31,001 nucleotides of DNA from a virus. The stretch is from positions 1-31,001 of the IMG/VR virus record IMGVR_UViG_3300042458_000427; one strand, written 5' to 3'. The notes beneath the pieces were generated by a model. It was not told the DNA's origin. It worked only from the letters and a program-made list of their open reading frames with translations, and ran no database searches. This document shows positions 17,028 through 23,780 of the stretch, one piece after another. A program made the translations under genes and the position numbers. Numbering within the stretch: the first letter of the stretch is position 1; each line of letters opens with the position of its first letter.

Positions 17028-17191
17028 TACTTTTTACCTTTTTTACTGACAGCCATGTTGTCAACAAGGTTTGGGTACGGACGACCAGCGGCTTTTGCAC
17101 GAGCCTTTGCTTCTGACTTTTGGTCAGAGGTCAACTTGCTGGATTTCTTTTTAGGATTGGGTTTATCCCATACTTCTTTTTTAGATGCCAT
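17027..17191 (-). CDS. Small basic protein, first gene of the reverse-strand pair
   Basis: This is a 54-residue reading frame. It begins with 'MASKKEVWDKPNPKKKSSKL', continues with 'TSDQKSEAKARAKAAGRPYPN' and ends with 'AVSKKGKK'. The composition and the 'KARAKAAGRPYPNLVDN' motif are like short phage proteins found beside DUF6321-type genes. No clear Shine-Dalgarno sequence precedes the ATG. It overlaps the DUF6321-type gene by the TAATG junction, so they are probably co-expressed. Basic charge suggests nucleic-acid binding or capsid-associated packing; function is unknown. Confidence 0.7.
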   Translation of the reverse strand: MASKKEVWDKPNPKKKSSKLTSDQKSEAKARAKAAGRPYPNLVDNMAVSKKGKK

Positions 17192-17206
17192 CAAACAAGT
17201 TTAGCG

Positions 17207-17297
17207 GTTGAAGGGAGGGCCGTTAACAAGGGCAAGGGAAGAAAGGAGGGAAATACCCTTGCTCTGTAGTTCCTGAGGAGGTCGCCCTCCCCTCAAC
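17207..17297. repeat. Nested inverted repeat / potential structured RNA
   Basis: The outer arms gttgaagggagggc (17207-17220) and gccctcccctcaac (17284-17297) pair with one mismatch. The inner arms agggcaaggg (17229-17238) and cccttgctct (17256-17265) pair over 10 bases with one G-T, leaving a 17-base purine-rich loop that contains AGGAGG. The right outer arm can instead pair with the adjacent ggagg at 17277-17281, so two exclusive folds are possible. Confidence 0.6.
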
Positions 17298-17306
17298 ACT
17301 ATTGCA

Positions 17307-17340
17307 CACTTTAGCACCCGATCAGGGAAGTGCCAAAGTG
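17307..17340. repeat. Dyad upstream of the initiator gene
   Basis: The arms cactttagcac (17307-17317) and gtgccaaagtg (17330-17340) match at 10 of 11 bases around a 12-base centre. Position 50 bases upstream of the initiator ATG would suit an operator or a transcript hairpin. There is no following T-run, so it is not a typical intrinsic terminator. Confidence 0.6.
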
Positions 17341-17390
17341 ACTAGCGAGAGTGTAGCATGGCGACCCTAGATAACAACCTGAGGAGCAAT

Positions 17391-17876
17391 ATGGCACGAA
17401 ACAACAAGTTGAGTGGACCTTTTTTACCAGTCCCAAGGTGGGTCCTTCCGTACATCTCTACGGACTACATCTCACACGCAGTACTGAACCACATGCTCCA
17501 GTACCTGCACCCAGAAACGCAGGAACTGACAACCTCCTACCAGCACATTGCTGACCAGTTGGGCTGTGACCGCCGAACCGTAATTCGCTCTATGAAGCGC
17601 CTAGAAGAGATCGGTCTGATTGTCAAACAGCACCGTGTGACCCGCAGTAACAAGAACTTGACGAATCGCTATTACGTCAATTTTAACAACCCAGTAGTGT
17701 CACACGAGTCACCCCTAGTAGTGTCCATGGAGACACTAGGTAGTGTCACGGGAGACACCACTAGTAGTGTCACGGGTGACACCCAATCAAGAGTATATAA
17801 CAAGAGTAAAAATAACAAGAAAGGGAAAATTTCAATACAAGTAGATCAGAGGCTTGAAGATGAAGAAACTTTCTGA
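17391..17876 (+). CDS. Winged-helix replication initiator-like protein
   Basis: The protein of 161 residues has an N-terminal winged-helix domain: 'YISHAVLNHMLQYL' and 'TTSYQHIADQLGCDRRTVIRSMKRLEEIGLI', followed by the wing 'KNLTNRYYVNF'. This is like the DNA-binding domains of phage replication initiators (lambda O, DnaD-like). I chose the ATG at 17391 because GAGGAG lies four bases upstream; the earlier ATG at 17358 has no such site and would add 11 residues. The C-terminal part is encoded by DNA with four iterons and then a Lys/Asn-rich run, unlike a folded domain. The next genes include a DnaC-like loader and DnaB-like helicase, so it probably opens the origin and recruits the helicase. 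Confidence 0.8.
   Translation: MARNNKLSGPFLPVPRWVLPYISTDYISHAVLNHMLQYLHPETQELTTSYQHIADQLGCDRRTVIRSMKRLEEIGLIVKQHRVTRSNKNLTNRYYVNFNNPVVSHESPLVVSMETLGSVTGDTTSSVTGDTQSRVYNKSKNNKKGKISIQVDQRLEDEETF
17697..17782. repeat. Four iterons GTGTC-N6-GACAC in the initiator gene
   Basis: Four copies of a 16-base dyad lie at 17697-17712, 17721-17736, 17743-17758 and 17767-17782. Copies two to four are exact GTGTC-N6-GACAC; copy one ends GTCAC. Each is preceded by TA, giving direct repeats TAGTGTC at 24, 22 and 24-base intervals. The 22-base step changes the reading frame between copies two and three, so conservation is at the DNA level, as in lambda ori inside gene O. Confidence 0.85.
17787..17846. other. 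A+T-rich stretch beside iterons, candidate DNA unwinding element
   Basis: Directly after the fourth iteron comes a purine-rich, A+T-rich stretch (containing tatataac, taaaaataac and gaaaatttc) that is clearly poorer in G+C than the surrounding coding DNA. By analogy with lambda, it is the likely site of strand opening. It codes for the Lys/Asn-rich C-terminus of the initiator. Confidence 0.55.
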
Positions 17877-18261
17877 CGACTGGGGCGTCGGCTTAGGTGA
17901 AGACCCTGACAAAAAAGAACCCGCCCCAAAACAGACCCGCCAAGACTCCCGTGGGAACTTGGTGTACTTCTTCCGAGCCAGCCTCCCGACCGAGACCATG
18001 GACAGGATCACCTCCCCAGTGAATGGTCCTGCCCTGATGAAGGGTTTCAAGAAACTTACCGACAAGGGCTTTACAACCGATCAGATTCGTGCCATGATCA
18101 TGGCGTTCGTAAAAGAAATAACACGGAGACCGTTACCAGTGGAGGTGGCACCGTGGAGAGCCTTTCTAGCGAACTTAGATAAATACGCAAAGGAGAATTA
18201 TGTCAAAGAAGACGATCAGCCGACCTCAATCTCAATTGACCCAAGACTTACCGAAGAATAG
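17860..18261 (+). CDS. Protein of unknown function in replication operon
   Basis: This 133-residue protein follows the initiator and overlaps it by 17 bases. I start at ATG 17860, with AGAGG about seven bases upstream; a TTG at 17854 would add two residues. The first 35 residues are charged and probably disordered. The middle ('GPALMKGFKKLTDKGFTTDQIRAMIMAFVKEI') is a helical segment of the type seen in small replication accessory proteins, and 'EVAPWRAFLANLDKYAKE' a second one. I recognise no catalytic motif. Position between initiator and helicase loader suggests a helper in helicase loading; this is inference. Confidence 0.7.
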   Translation: MKKLSDDWGVGLGEDPDKKEPAPKQTRQDSRGNLVYFFRASLPTETMDRITSPVNGPALMKGFKKLTDKGFTTDQIRAMIMAFVKEITRRPLPVEVAPWRAFLANLDKYAKENYVKEDDQPTSISIDPRLTEE

Positions 18262-18376
18262 ATCGTTTATACACTGCATTTGTTGCGATCTTTATTTTTT
18301 AGACCCAGTTACGTTTTTAGACCATAGGTGTGCGGTATCATCGTTACCCCCTCACAAAATGGAAAAGCATGACTGA
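18200..18376 (+). CDS. Small zinc-finger-like protein
   Basis: This short frame of 58 residues is preceded by a good Shine-Dalgarno site, AGGAG at 18191-18195, four bases before the ATG. It overlaps the previous gene's last 62 bases in another frame and the DnaC-like gene's first eight. The core 'CICCDLYFLDPVTFLDHRC' fits a C-x2-C-x12-H-x-C zinc finger with the hydrophobic F and L spacing of classical fingers. The rest is basic. It fills the otherwise empty stretch 18262-18368, which supports a real gene. It may bind DNA or RNA or a replisome partner. Confidence 0.6.
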   Translation: MSKKTISRPQSQLTQDLPKNRSFIHCICCDLYFLDPVTFLDHRCAVSSLPPHKMEKHD

Positions 18377-19001
18377 CTGGAAGAGTTCAAAATACTGGCG
18401 CAACCGCCCCGTTGAAGAACGGGTTCGTAATCTGCGTGTACCACCTCGCTACAAGAACAGCACGTTTGCAAACTATGACGAGAACGAAGGTTCGCCTGCA
18501 TTCAAAGATGCTGTCATCAAGTGGACAAACAATATTGAGAAGCGCATGGAAGACGGTATGGGTTTGTATATCCATGGCAAGACAGGTCTTGGTAAAACAC
18601 ACATGGCTGTAGCCGCTTTGCGTGAAGTTGTTTCAAAGAACGAACTCAGTGGTTTGTTTATCTCTTACGACATCTTTGTTGAAATGGTTCACGACTCTCG
18701 CAACAACGATGGTGAACTTCCTGAAATGTACGGCGATCCAAACTTGCTCAAGTACATGCGCCGTGTTTACGACATTGTTGTTGTTGACAACTTGAATGCA
18801 GATCGCTTGACCGAGTACATGTCAAAGACAGTCTCAAGCATGATTGAATCTCGTTATGACATGCAACTGCCAACAATCTTTACAACAGAAATTAACCCCG
18901 ACAAGTTGCCAACTCTGTACAGTCCACGAGTGCATTCCATTATCAAACAATCATGTTTCATTATGGGAGTAACTGGTTCTGATTACAGGTTGGAGCACTA
19001 A
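18369..19001 (+). CDS. DnaC-like helicase loader ATPase
   Basis: The protein of 210 residues has a AAA+ ATPase core of the DnaC/IstB kind. The Walker A is 'GLYIHGKTGLGKTHMA' (about residues 65-80) and the Walker B 'YDIVVVDNLNA'. The N-terminus has 'PPRYKNSTFANYDE', the usual segment before the ATPase core in DnaC-like loaders. Its job is to place the replicative helicase on the single-stranded origin. I start at ATG 18369, which overlaps the small zinc-finger gene by eight bases; a GTG at 18330 would add 13 residues but lies inside that gene without a well-spaced site. The next gene starts at a TAATG overlap. Confidence 0.88.
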   Translation: MTDWKSSKYWRNRPVEERVRNLRVPPRYKNSTFANYDENEGSPAFKDAVIKWTNNIEKRMEDGMGLYIHGKTGLGKTHMAVAALREVVSKNELSGLFISYDIFVEMVHDSRNNDGELPEMYGDPNLLKYMRRVYDIVVVDNLNADRLTEYMSKTVSSMIESRYDMQLPTIFTTEINPDKLPTLYSPRVHSIIKQSCFIMGVTGSDYRLEH

Positions 19002-19441
19002 TGTTCGGTAATGACATTCAATCATACGAGGACGTTGGATACGGAGTTGTCTTTGAAGAACTACTTGCTTCACCTCCTGGGGGTATCAAAGGTATTGGTA
19101 GTTCGTTGTATAAAGCACGAAACAACTGGGACCGTGTTCTTAACTTGTGGGAATCAAATGACCTTCCGTTGAAGTCTCTTTACGACACAACTCATCGTTT
19201 AGGTATCGGCGCAGAGGTTTACACTTTCTTGTCAATAGATGCAGTTGAAGCAGTAGACAACTGGCTACAACGTAAAGGAATGTCCCTTCCAGTTCTCTAC
19301 TATAAAAATGTGGGAGAACTTGAATACGACTTGCGATTCAAGAGATCTGTCCGTACAATCTTCGTTCCACACCAAGAACAAGCATTTGCGCTCGGACTTC
19401 GTGCGACAGTTTCATCTCCTACAAGCGCTTGGGTTTTCTAA
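19001..19441 (+). CDS. Unknown protein between loader and helicase, HAD-like pattern without catalytic Asp
   Basis: The 146-residue protein overlaps the loader stop and the helicase start as TAATG at both ends, so it is part of the replication operon. Its middle 'NWDRVLNLWESNDLP...' and the run 'IGAEVYTFLSIDAVEAVDNWLQRKGM', 'PVLYYKNV' and 'IFVPHQEQAFALGLRATVSSPTSAW' resemble the C-terminal cap and core pattern of HAD-type phosphatases, but no DxD nucleophile is seen. It could be an inactive HAD-like binding protein. GGAG lies about seven bases before the ATG. Not recognised with certainty; a role in the helicase complex is inferred from context. Confidence 0.7.
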   Translation: MFGNDIQSYEDVGYGVVFEELLASPPGGIKGIGSSLYKARNNWDRVLNLWESNDLPLKSLYDTTHRLGIGAEVYTFLSIDAVEAVDNWLQRKGMSLPVLYYKNVGELEYDLRFKRSVRTIFVPHQEQAFALGLRATVSSPTSAWVF

Positions 19442-20697
19442 TGGCATCAACTGAACATCTCTTAATCAGCAAGGTTATTCAGACTGCTGACCTCAGCGAA
19501 ATCATTGACGGTGGACTTCGTCCCGATCACTTCAGTGGCGAGTGGTCTGACATCTGGCTATGGGTTCTTGATTACTGGCGTGAGTACAGCGTGGTGCCAA
19601 GTGCCCGTGTCTTCAAACAACAGTACGCAGACCTTCGTTTGCTCAATGCAGAGAACGAACCATTCCAAGCGCTCATTGACGAGATCTATGTTGCATACAA
19701 GCACCAGCACTTGGTCAGCGCAATTACATCGGCTCTACCATCGCTTAACAACAACGAGACCGAAGAAGCATTTAACAAACTCTCCGAAGGCTTACAAAAA
19801 GCATCAGTAGAAGTTGCACGCCTCCGAGACATTGACCTCATGGAATCATGGGAAGGACGGTTAGCAAAGTATGAAGAGATGCGCAACACTCCGAACGGTC
19901 TTCGTGGAATTCCGACAGGCTTTCTTGGTCTTGATCGGATCACTGCTGGTCTTCGGCCTCAGCAGTTGGTTACATTCGTTGGTGAAGCGAAAAAGGGTAA
20001 ATCATTAATGACCTTGATCATGGCTGATGCGGCTCACAGCCACGGCATCACGCCAATGTATGTTTCATTTGAAATGAGTATTGAAGAGCAAGCGGCTCGT
20101 TATGACGCCATTATTTCAGGAGTGCCACATACACGCATTATTCGTGGTGACTTAACTGCCCAAGACATGGAACGCATTTCAAAAGCATTGAAACTTCGCA
20201 AGAACATGCACCCGTTCATCATGACTGAAGACACCCACTCGTTAACAACAGTGAGTGCTCTTGCTGGGAAGGTGCAACAACACCGCCCACGCTTGTTAAT
20301 TGTTGATGGTGTGTATCTCATGGACGATGAGCAGGGAGAGCCAAAGGGTTCGCCACAAGCATTGACAAATATCACACGCTCGCTCAAGAGGTTGGCACAG
20401 CGTTTTGATATCCCTATCATCGGGACAACACAAGTATTGTCGTGGAAACTTGGGAACAAGAAGTCACGGCAGATTACGGCGGAAGCAATTGGTTACACAT
20501 CGTCATTCGCACAGGACTCAGACCTTGTGCTCGGTGTGGAATCAGATCCTGACGTAGATAACCAAGCAATCATCAGAGTTATCTTGTCTCGGTCATCACC
20601 TAAGGGTGAAGTAAGAATTAAATGGGATTGGGAAAATATGAACTTTACGGAGGTGGATGAAAATGACAACGGCGACACAGACAACTGGTACTACTGA
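19441..20697 (+). CDS. DnaB-like replicative helicase
   Basis: The 418-residue protein is a RecA-fold replicative helicase. The N-terminal part (residues about 1-130) is a helical DnaB-N-like region. The ATPase domain starts with 'GIPTGFLGLDRITAGLRPQQL'. Walker A is 'GEAKKGKS' (181-188), followed by 'PMYVSFEMSIEEQAARY' (motif 1a), the Walker B 'RLLIVDG' with D289, then 'PIIGTTQ' (motif 3) and an arginine-containing C-terminal 'ILSRSSPKGEVRIKWDW'. It unwinds the fork in the 5' to 3' direction. I start at ATG 19441 with a TAATG overlap; a TTG at 19429 would add four residues. It has no strong Shine-Dalgarno site, so translation is probably coupled. It overlaps the primase gene by 35 bases. Confidence 0.92.
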   Translation: MASTEHLLISKVIQTADLSEIIDGGLRPDHFSGEWSDIWLWVLDYWREYSVVPSARVFKQQYADLRLLNAENEPFQALIDEIYVAYKHQHLVSAITSALPSLNNNETEEAFNKLSEGLQKASVEVARLRDIDLMESWEGRLAKYEEMRNTPNGLRGIPTGFLGLDRITAGLRPQQLVTFVGEAKKGKSLMTLIMADAAHSHGITPMYVSFEMSIEEQAARYDAIISGVPHTRIIRGDLTAQDMERISKALKLRKNMHPFIMTEDTHSLTTVSALAGKVQQHRPRLLIVDGVYLMDDEQGEPKGSPQALTNITRSLKRLAQRFDIPIIGTTQVLSWKLGNKKSRQITAEAIGYTSSFAQDSDLVLGVESDPDVDNQAIIRVILSRSSPKGEVRIKWDWENMNFTEVDENDNGDTDNWYY

Positions 20698-21583
20698 TCT
20701 TTCTAATGTTCTTCTAGAACTCGGCGTAGATGTACGGCGAACAAGTGGTCGTGAGATTTCAGGGTGCTGTCCAGTACACGAGAAGCGCACGGGTCGTGCA
20801 GATGGTTCTCCATCATGGTCCATGAACTCAGAGAGCGGTCTATGGATCTGTCACTCATGTGGCGCCCGTGGAACACTTGCTGGACTTGTCTCAGAGTTGA
20901 CAGGAAACCCCGACAGTGTCTCGGCTGTTAATCAGTTACTCATTGAGACAGGTATCAACCGACTTACTGCTCCAGAGCGTGTTGAGTACCAACCAGAAGT
21001 TGATTGGGTTTCGTACAGTCGCTTTGAACAAGTGCCACACAAAGAGTTGGTAAAACGACACCTTGATGCAGACGTTGCGTTAGTGCACGGCATCAAATGG
21101 AACATGATGAAAAAAGCATGGGTAATTCCTATCGTGTCCCCGTTAGGTGAACTAATGGGATGGCAAGAGAAAGGTCCTGAGTACTTCAACAACAATCCAG
21201 TTGGTGTAAAGAAGAGCAAGACACTTTTTGGTATTGAACGCTTTCAGTCAAGGACTGCTGTGCTCGTTGAATCACCACTAGATGTGGTGAGGTTTGCATC
21301 ATCATTCGGGGGTATGCAAGCACTCGCCACATTTGGTGCTCATGTAAGCCACGAGCAAATGACATTGCTCTCTGAGTCAGCAGAGCGTGTGATCATTGCA
21401 ATGGACAATGACAAAGCAGGTATTGAGTCGGCTAAGACTTTGTTAAAAGCGTTGCCACGTTTTCGTGACGGTATCTTCTTCCTGGACTACAGCAAGACTG
21501 ACGCCAAAGACATTGGTGACATGACAGACGAAGAAGTGGACTACGCAATTAAGCAAGCGTCTGTTATTCCTTGGTGGATGTAA
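20663..21583 (+). CDS. DnaG-like primase (CHC2 zinc finger and TOPRIM)
   Basis: This 306-residue protein is a compact DnaG-type primase. The zinc-binding ligands are C36 and H39 in 'CCPVH' and C63 and C66 in 'CHSC', giving the CHC2 pattern. The TOPRIM part follows: E203 in 'VLVESPLDVV' and D248/D250 in 'IIAMDNDKAG'. These are the metal-binding positions for primer synthesis. At 306 residues it is much shorter than bacterial DnaG and lacks the helicase-interacting C-terminal domain. I start at ATG 20663, nine bases after GGAGG at 20649-20653; ATG 20657 is only three bases from that site. It overlaps the helicase by 35 bases. Confidence 0.92.
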   Translation: MTTATQTTGTTDLSNVLLELGVDVRRTSGREISGCCPVHEKRTGRADGSPSWSMNSESGLWICHSCGARGTLAGLVSELTGNPDSVSAVNQLLIETGINRLTAPERVEYQPEVDWVSYSRFEQVPHKELVKRHLDADVALVHGIKWNMMKKAWVIPIVSPLGELMGWQEKGPEYFNNNPVGVKKSKTLFGIERFQSRTAVLVESPLDVVRFASSFGGMQALATFGAHVSHEQMTLLSESAERVIIAMDNDKAGIESAKTLLKALPRFRDGIFFLDYSKTDAKDIGDMTDEEVDYAIKQASVIPWWM

Positions 21584-21792
21584 TGAAACACATCATTCAC
21601 GTCCACCAGCAAAACATTAAAAAAGGTATTAACGCCATTATTGATAGAACCTACAAAGGGTCTACACATCACCGTTCGTTAGACATTCAATGCCCAAACT
21701 GTGGAACCACATCAGCCACAGTTGTCCAATCCGACACACCTGATCGTTGTGGTGCTCGTGTTTGGATAGAAGCACAAGAGGTTTCTACATGA
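21583..21792 (+). CDS. Small zinc-ribbon-like protein
   Basis: This 69-residue protein starts at a TAATG overlap with the primase stop and ends in an ATGA overlap with the SNF2-like helicase. It has 'CPNCGTTSATVVQSDTPDRCG', a C-x2-C plus a third Cys that looks like a partial zinc ribbon. The N-terminal half has several His ('MKHIIHVHQQ') that could supply the fourth ligand. Function not recognised; conserved placement between primase and helicase suggests a replication accessory protein. Confidence 0.65.
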   Translation: MKHIIHVHQQNIKKGINAIIDRTYKGSTHHRSLDIQCPNCGTTSATVVQSDTPDRCGARVWIEAQEVST

Positions 21793-23336
21793 CCTTTAAT
21801 GGCACCCTTTATCCGTTTCAACAGGAAGCCATGGAGCGCATGGTTGATCGTGGACAGATGATGCTTGCTATGGTCATGGGCGCTGGTAAGACCCCAACAA
21901 CACTTGCCGCCATTGAACGCCTGTTTGATGATGGAGAGATTGATCGTGTAGCGGTAGTGGTTCCCTCATCACTTAAGTTTCAATGGCTTCGTGAAATCAA
22001 AAAGTTCACTAACTCAAAAGCAATTGTGATTGATGGTACTAAGACTGCCCGTGCACCACTATGGCGTAACGCTATGCGTTGTCGTTATGTCATTGTCAAC
22101 CCTGAGATGTTGGTAAAAGATGAGAAAGAGTTTCTTGCACTTAAGTTTGACGCCATGGTTATAGATGAAGCAACCATTATTAAGTCCCCTAGAGCAAAGC
22201 GTTCTAAGTTACTTAAGCGCCTTGGTGCTAAGTGCCATTACCGCTTTGCGCTAACAGGTCAACCTATTGAGAACAAACCAGAAGAATTGTTCTCTATTAT
22301 GGAGTTCGTAGATAAGGGAGTGCTAGGTCGTTTTGACATCTTTGACCGCACATTCATTGTTCGTGACCACTACGGTAAACCAGTCCGTTACCGAAACCTT
22401 AAGCAACTACAAGACAGTCTCACTGAGTCAATGGTCCGTAAGACACGAGCAGACATCGCAGACCAATTGCCAAAAGTTATACATCAGGTAATACCTGTAT
22501 CTTTTGATAACGCTGGCGCAGTTGCCTATGAGTCAATTGCTAAAGATCTTCTTAAAGAAATAGCAAACGCCATTGCAACACATGGACGTGGTTTTGACTT
22601 GTGGTCCCACTACAACGGCGGGGACGGTGGCGGAGAAGCACAAGGACAGATCATGTCTCGTCTAACTATCCTGCGCATGCTGTGTGACAACCCAGCCCTT
22701 GTGTACGACTCTGCTCGTAAGTTCCGAGAGACACAAGGCAAAGACGGAAGCCAGTATGCGGACAAGATACTTAAGGCTGGTTGGCTATCAGAGACTGCCA
22801 AATCGCCAAAGATGGCATCGGTCATTGAGTATGTAACGGACATTCTGTCGGGTGACCCTGACAGTAAAGTTGTTCTTTTTTCATTCTTTAAACAGAATTT
22901 ACGACTGTTGCAAGAGGCTTTCAAACCTCAGACTAATAGTGTTCTTTTTATGGGTGGTATGTCTGCTGAAGAACGAGACGCCGCCAAACAACAGTTTGCT
23001 ACAGACCCACATACCCGTATATTCCTGTCCTCAGACGCTGGTGGATACGGCGTGGACTTGCCAAATGCCAACTATCTGATCTCCTATGACCTGCCATGGA
23101 GCGCTGGGAAACTGGATCAGCGAGAGGCTCGCATTATCAGGTTGTCTTCGTTACACCCCCACGTTACAGTTGCATCCTTCGTTATGAAAGGTTCAATTGA
23201 GGAACGCCAGTATGAAATGCTTCAACAGAAGCGTGGCATCAATGAGGCTTTTATTGACGGAAATTACGACAGTCAGGGTAAGTTTGAATTAACAATCGGT
23301 ACCCTGTCTGACTTCATATCAACATCACAACTGTAA
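21789..23336 (+). CDS. SNF2-type DNA helicase/translocase
   Basis: The 515-residue protein has both helicase domains of the SNF2/Superfamily 2 kind. Motif I is 'GAGKT' (residues 31-35) after a 'TLYPFQQEAMERM' Q-like motif; motif II is D126-E127 in 'VIDEAT', motif III 'FALTGQPIENKPEELFSIM'. Domain 2 includes 'KVVLFSFFKQNLRLL', 'IFLSSDAGGYGVDLPNANYLISYDLPWSAGKLDQREARIIR', the SNF2 motif V/VI pattern with 'QREAR'. It is smaller than chromatin remodelers and similar to those in other phages, where it may help branch migration or fork restart. The start at ATG 21789 overlaps the previous stop as ATGA with AGAGG seven bases upstream; an upstream frame to 21747 has no credible start. Confidence 0.9.
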   Translation: MTFNGTLYPFQQEAMERMVDRGQMMLAMVMGAGKTPTTLAAIERLFDDGEIDRVAVVVPSSLKFQWLREIKKFTNSKAIVIDGTKTARAPLWRNAMRCRYVIVNPEMLVKDEKEFLALKFDAMVIDEATIIKSPRAKRSKLLKRLGAKCHYRFALTGQPIENKPEELFSIMEFVDKGVLGRFDIFDRTFIVRDHYGKPVRYRNLKQLQDSLTESMVRKTRADIADQLPKVIHQVIPVSFDNAGAVAYESIAKDLLKEIANAIATHGRGFDLWSHYNGGDGGGEAQGQIMSRLTILRMLCDNPALVYDSARKFRETQGKDGSQYADKILKAGWLSETAKSPKMASVIEYVTDILSGDPDSKVVLFSFFKQNLRLLQEAFKPQTNSVLFMGGMSAEERDAAKQQFATDPHTRIFLSSDAGGYGVDLPNANYLISYDLPWSAGKLDQREARIIRLSSLHPHVTVASFVMKGSIEERQYEMLQQKRGINEAFIDGNYDSQGKFELTIGTLSDFISTSQL

Positions 23337-23345
23337 GGAAAAACG

Positions 23346-23780
23346 ATGGCATCAGTAAAACGAGAAAAACCAGCAGAAGAATCAATCATCAAAGACTTTG
23401 ATGAAGTCCACTTAGAGCGCCTTGCCGAAGAGTTCAAGAAGTCCAAAGAGACTGTTGACATTCTTGAGAAGCGCTTAGGCGACATGAAGAAACAACTTGC
23501 CGAGGCTGTAACTGTGTTTGGTTACACAGACGACAAGGGACACCAGTGGTTGAAGGTTGGCTCATTTGAATTAAAGCGTGAGCGCCGTATCTCTCGTTCA
23601 TTGGACACCATGGCTGTAGAACAGTGGGCACGCTCTAACGGTCATTGGGACACCATTAAGAAAGTTGTTGAAGTTGTGGACGAGGACAACCTCGTTAAGT
23701 TTGCATGGGAACACAAAGACCATGAAGAAACCATTACTTCGTTCTATGTTGAAAAAGAAACGTGGGCATTTAAAGCGTGA
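23346..23780 (+). CDS. Phage protein of unknown function with N-terminal coiled coil
   Basis: This 144-residue protein starts with AAGGA about six bases before the ATG. Residues about 17-55 form a charged heptad coiled coil ('LERLAEEFKKSKETVDILEKRL', 'KKQLAEAV'). The rest is a small compact domain: 'KGHQWLKVGSFELKRERRI' and the C-terminal 'ETITSFYVEKETWAFKA'. It is not recognised by function. Its position between helicase and SSB-like genes suggests a replication or recombination accessory protein. Its final codons overlap the next gene as GTGA. Confidence 0.75.
   Translation: MASVKREKPAEESIIKDFDEVHLERLAEEFKKSKETVDILEKRLGDMKKQLAEAVTVFGYTDDKGHQWLKVGSFELKRERRISRSLDTMAVEQWARSNGHWDTIKKVVEVVDEDNLVKFAWEHKDHEETITSFYVEKETWAFKA

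Larger units (their letters stand above)
17192..17390. promoter_or_regulatory. Divergent intergenic region with nested inverted repeats
   Basis: This about 200-base stretch separates the - strand pair from the initiator gene and so must carry control signals for one or both directions. It contains a 14-base inverted repeat (17207-17220 with 17284-17297, 13 matches), an internal stem (17229-17238 with 17256-17265), and a third dyad (17307-17317 with 17330-17340, 10 of 11). It also has two AGGAGG-like runs (17244-17249, 17276-17281) with no usable start codon after them. I see no convincing -35/-10 promoter pair. Confidence 0.6.
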
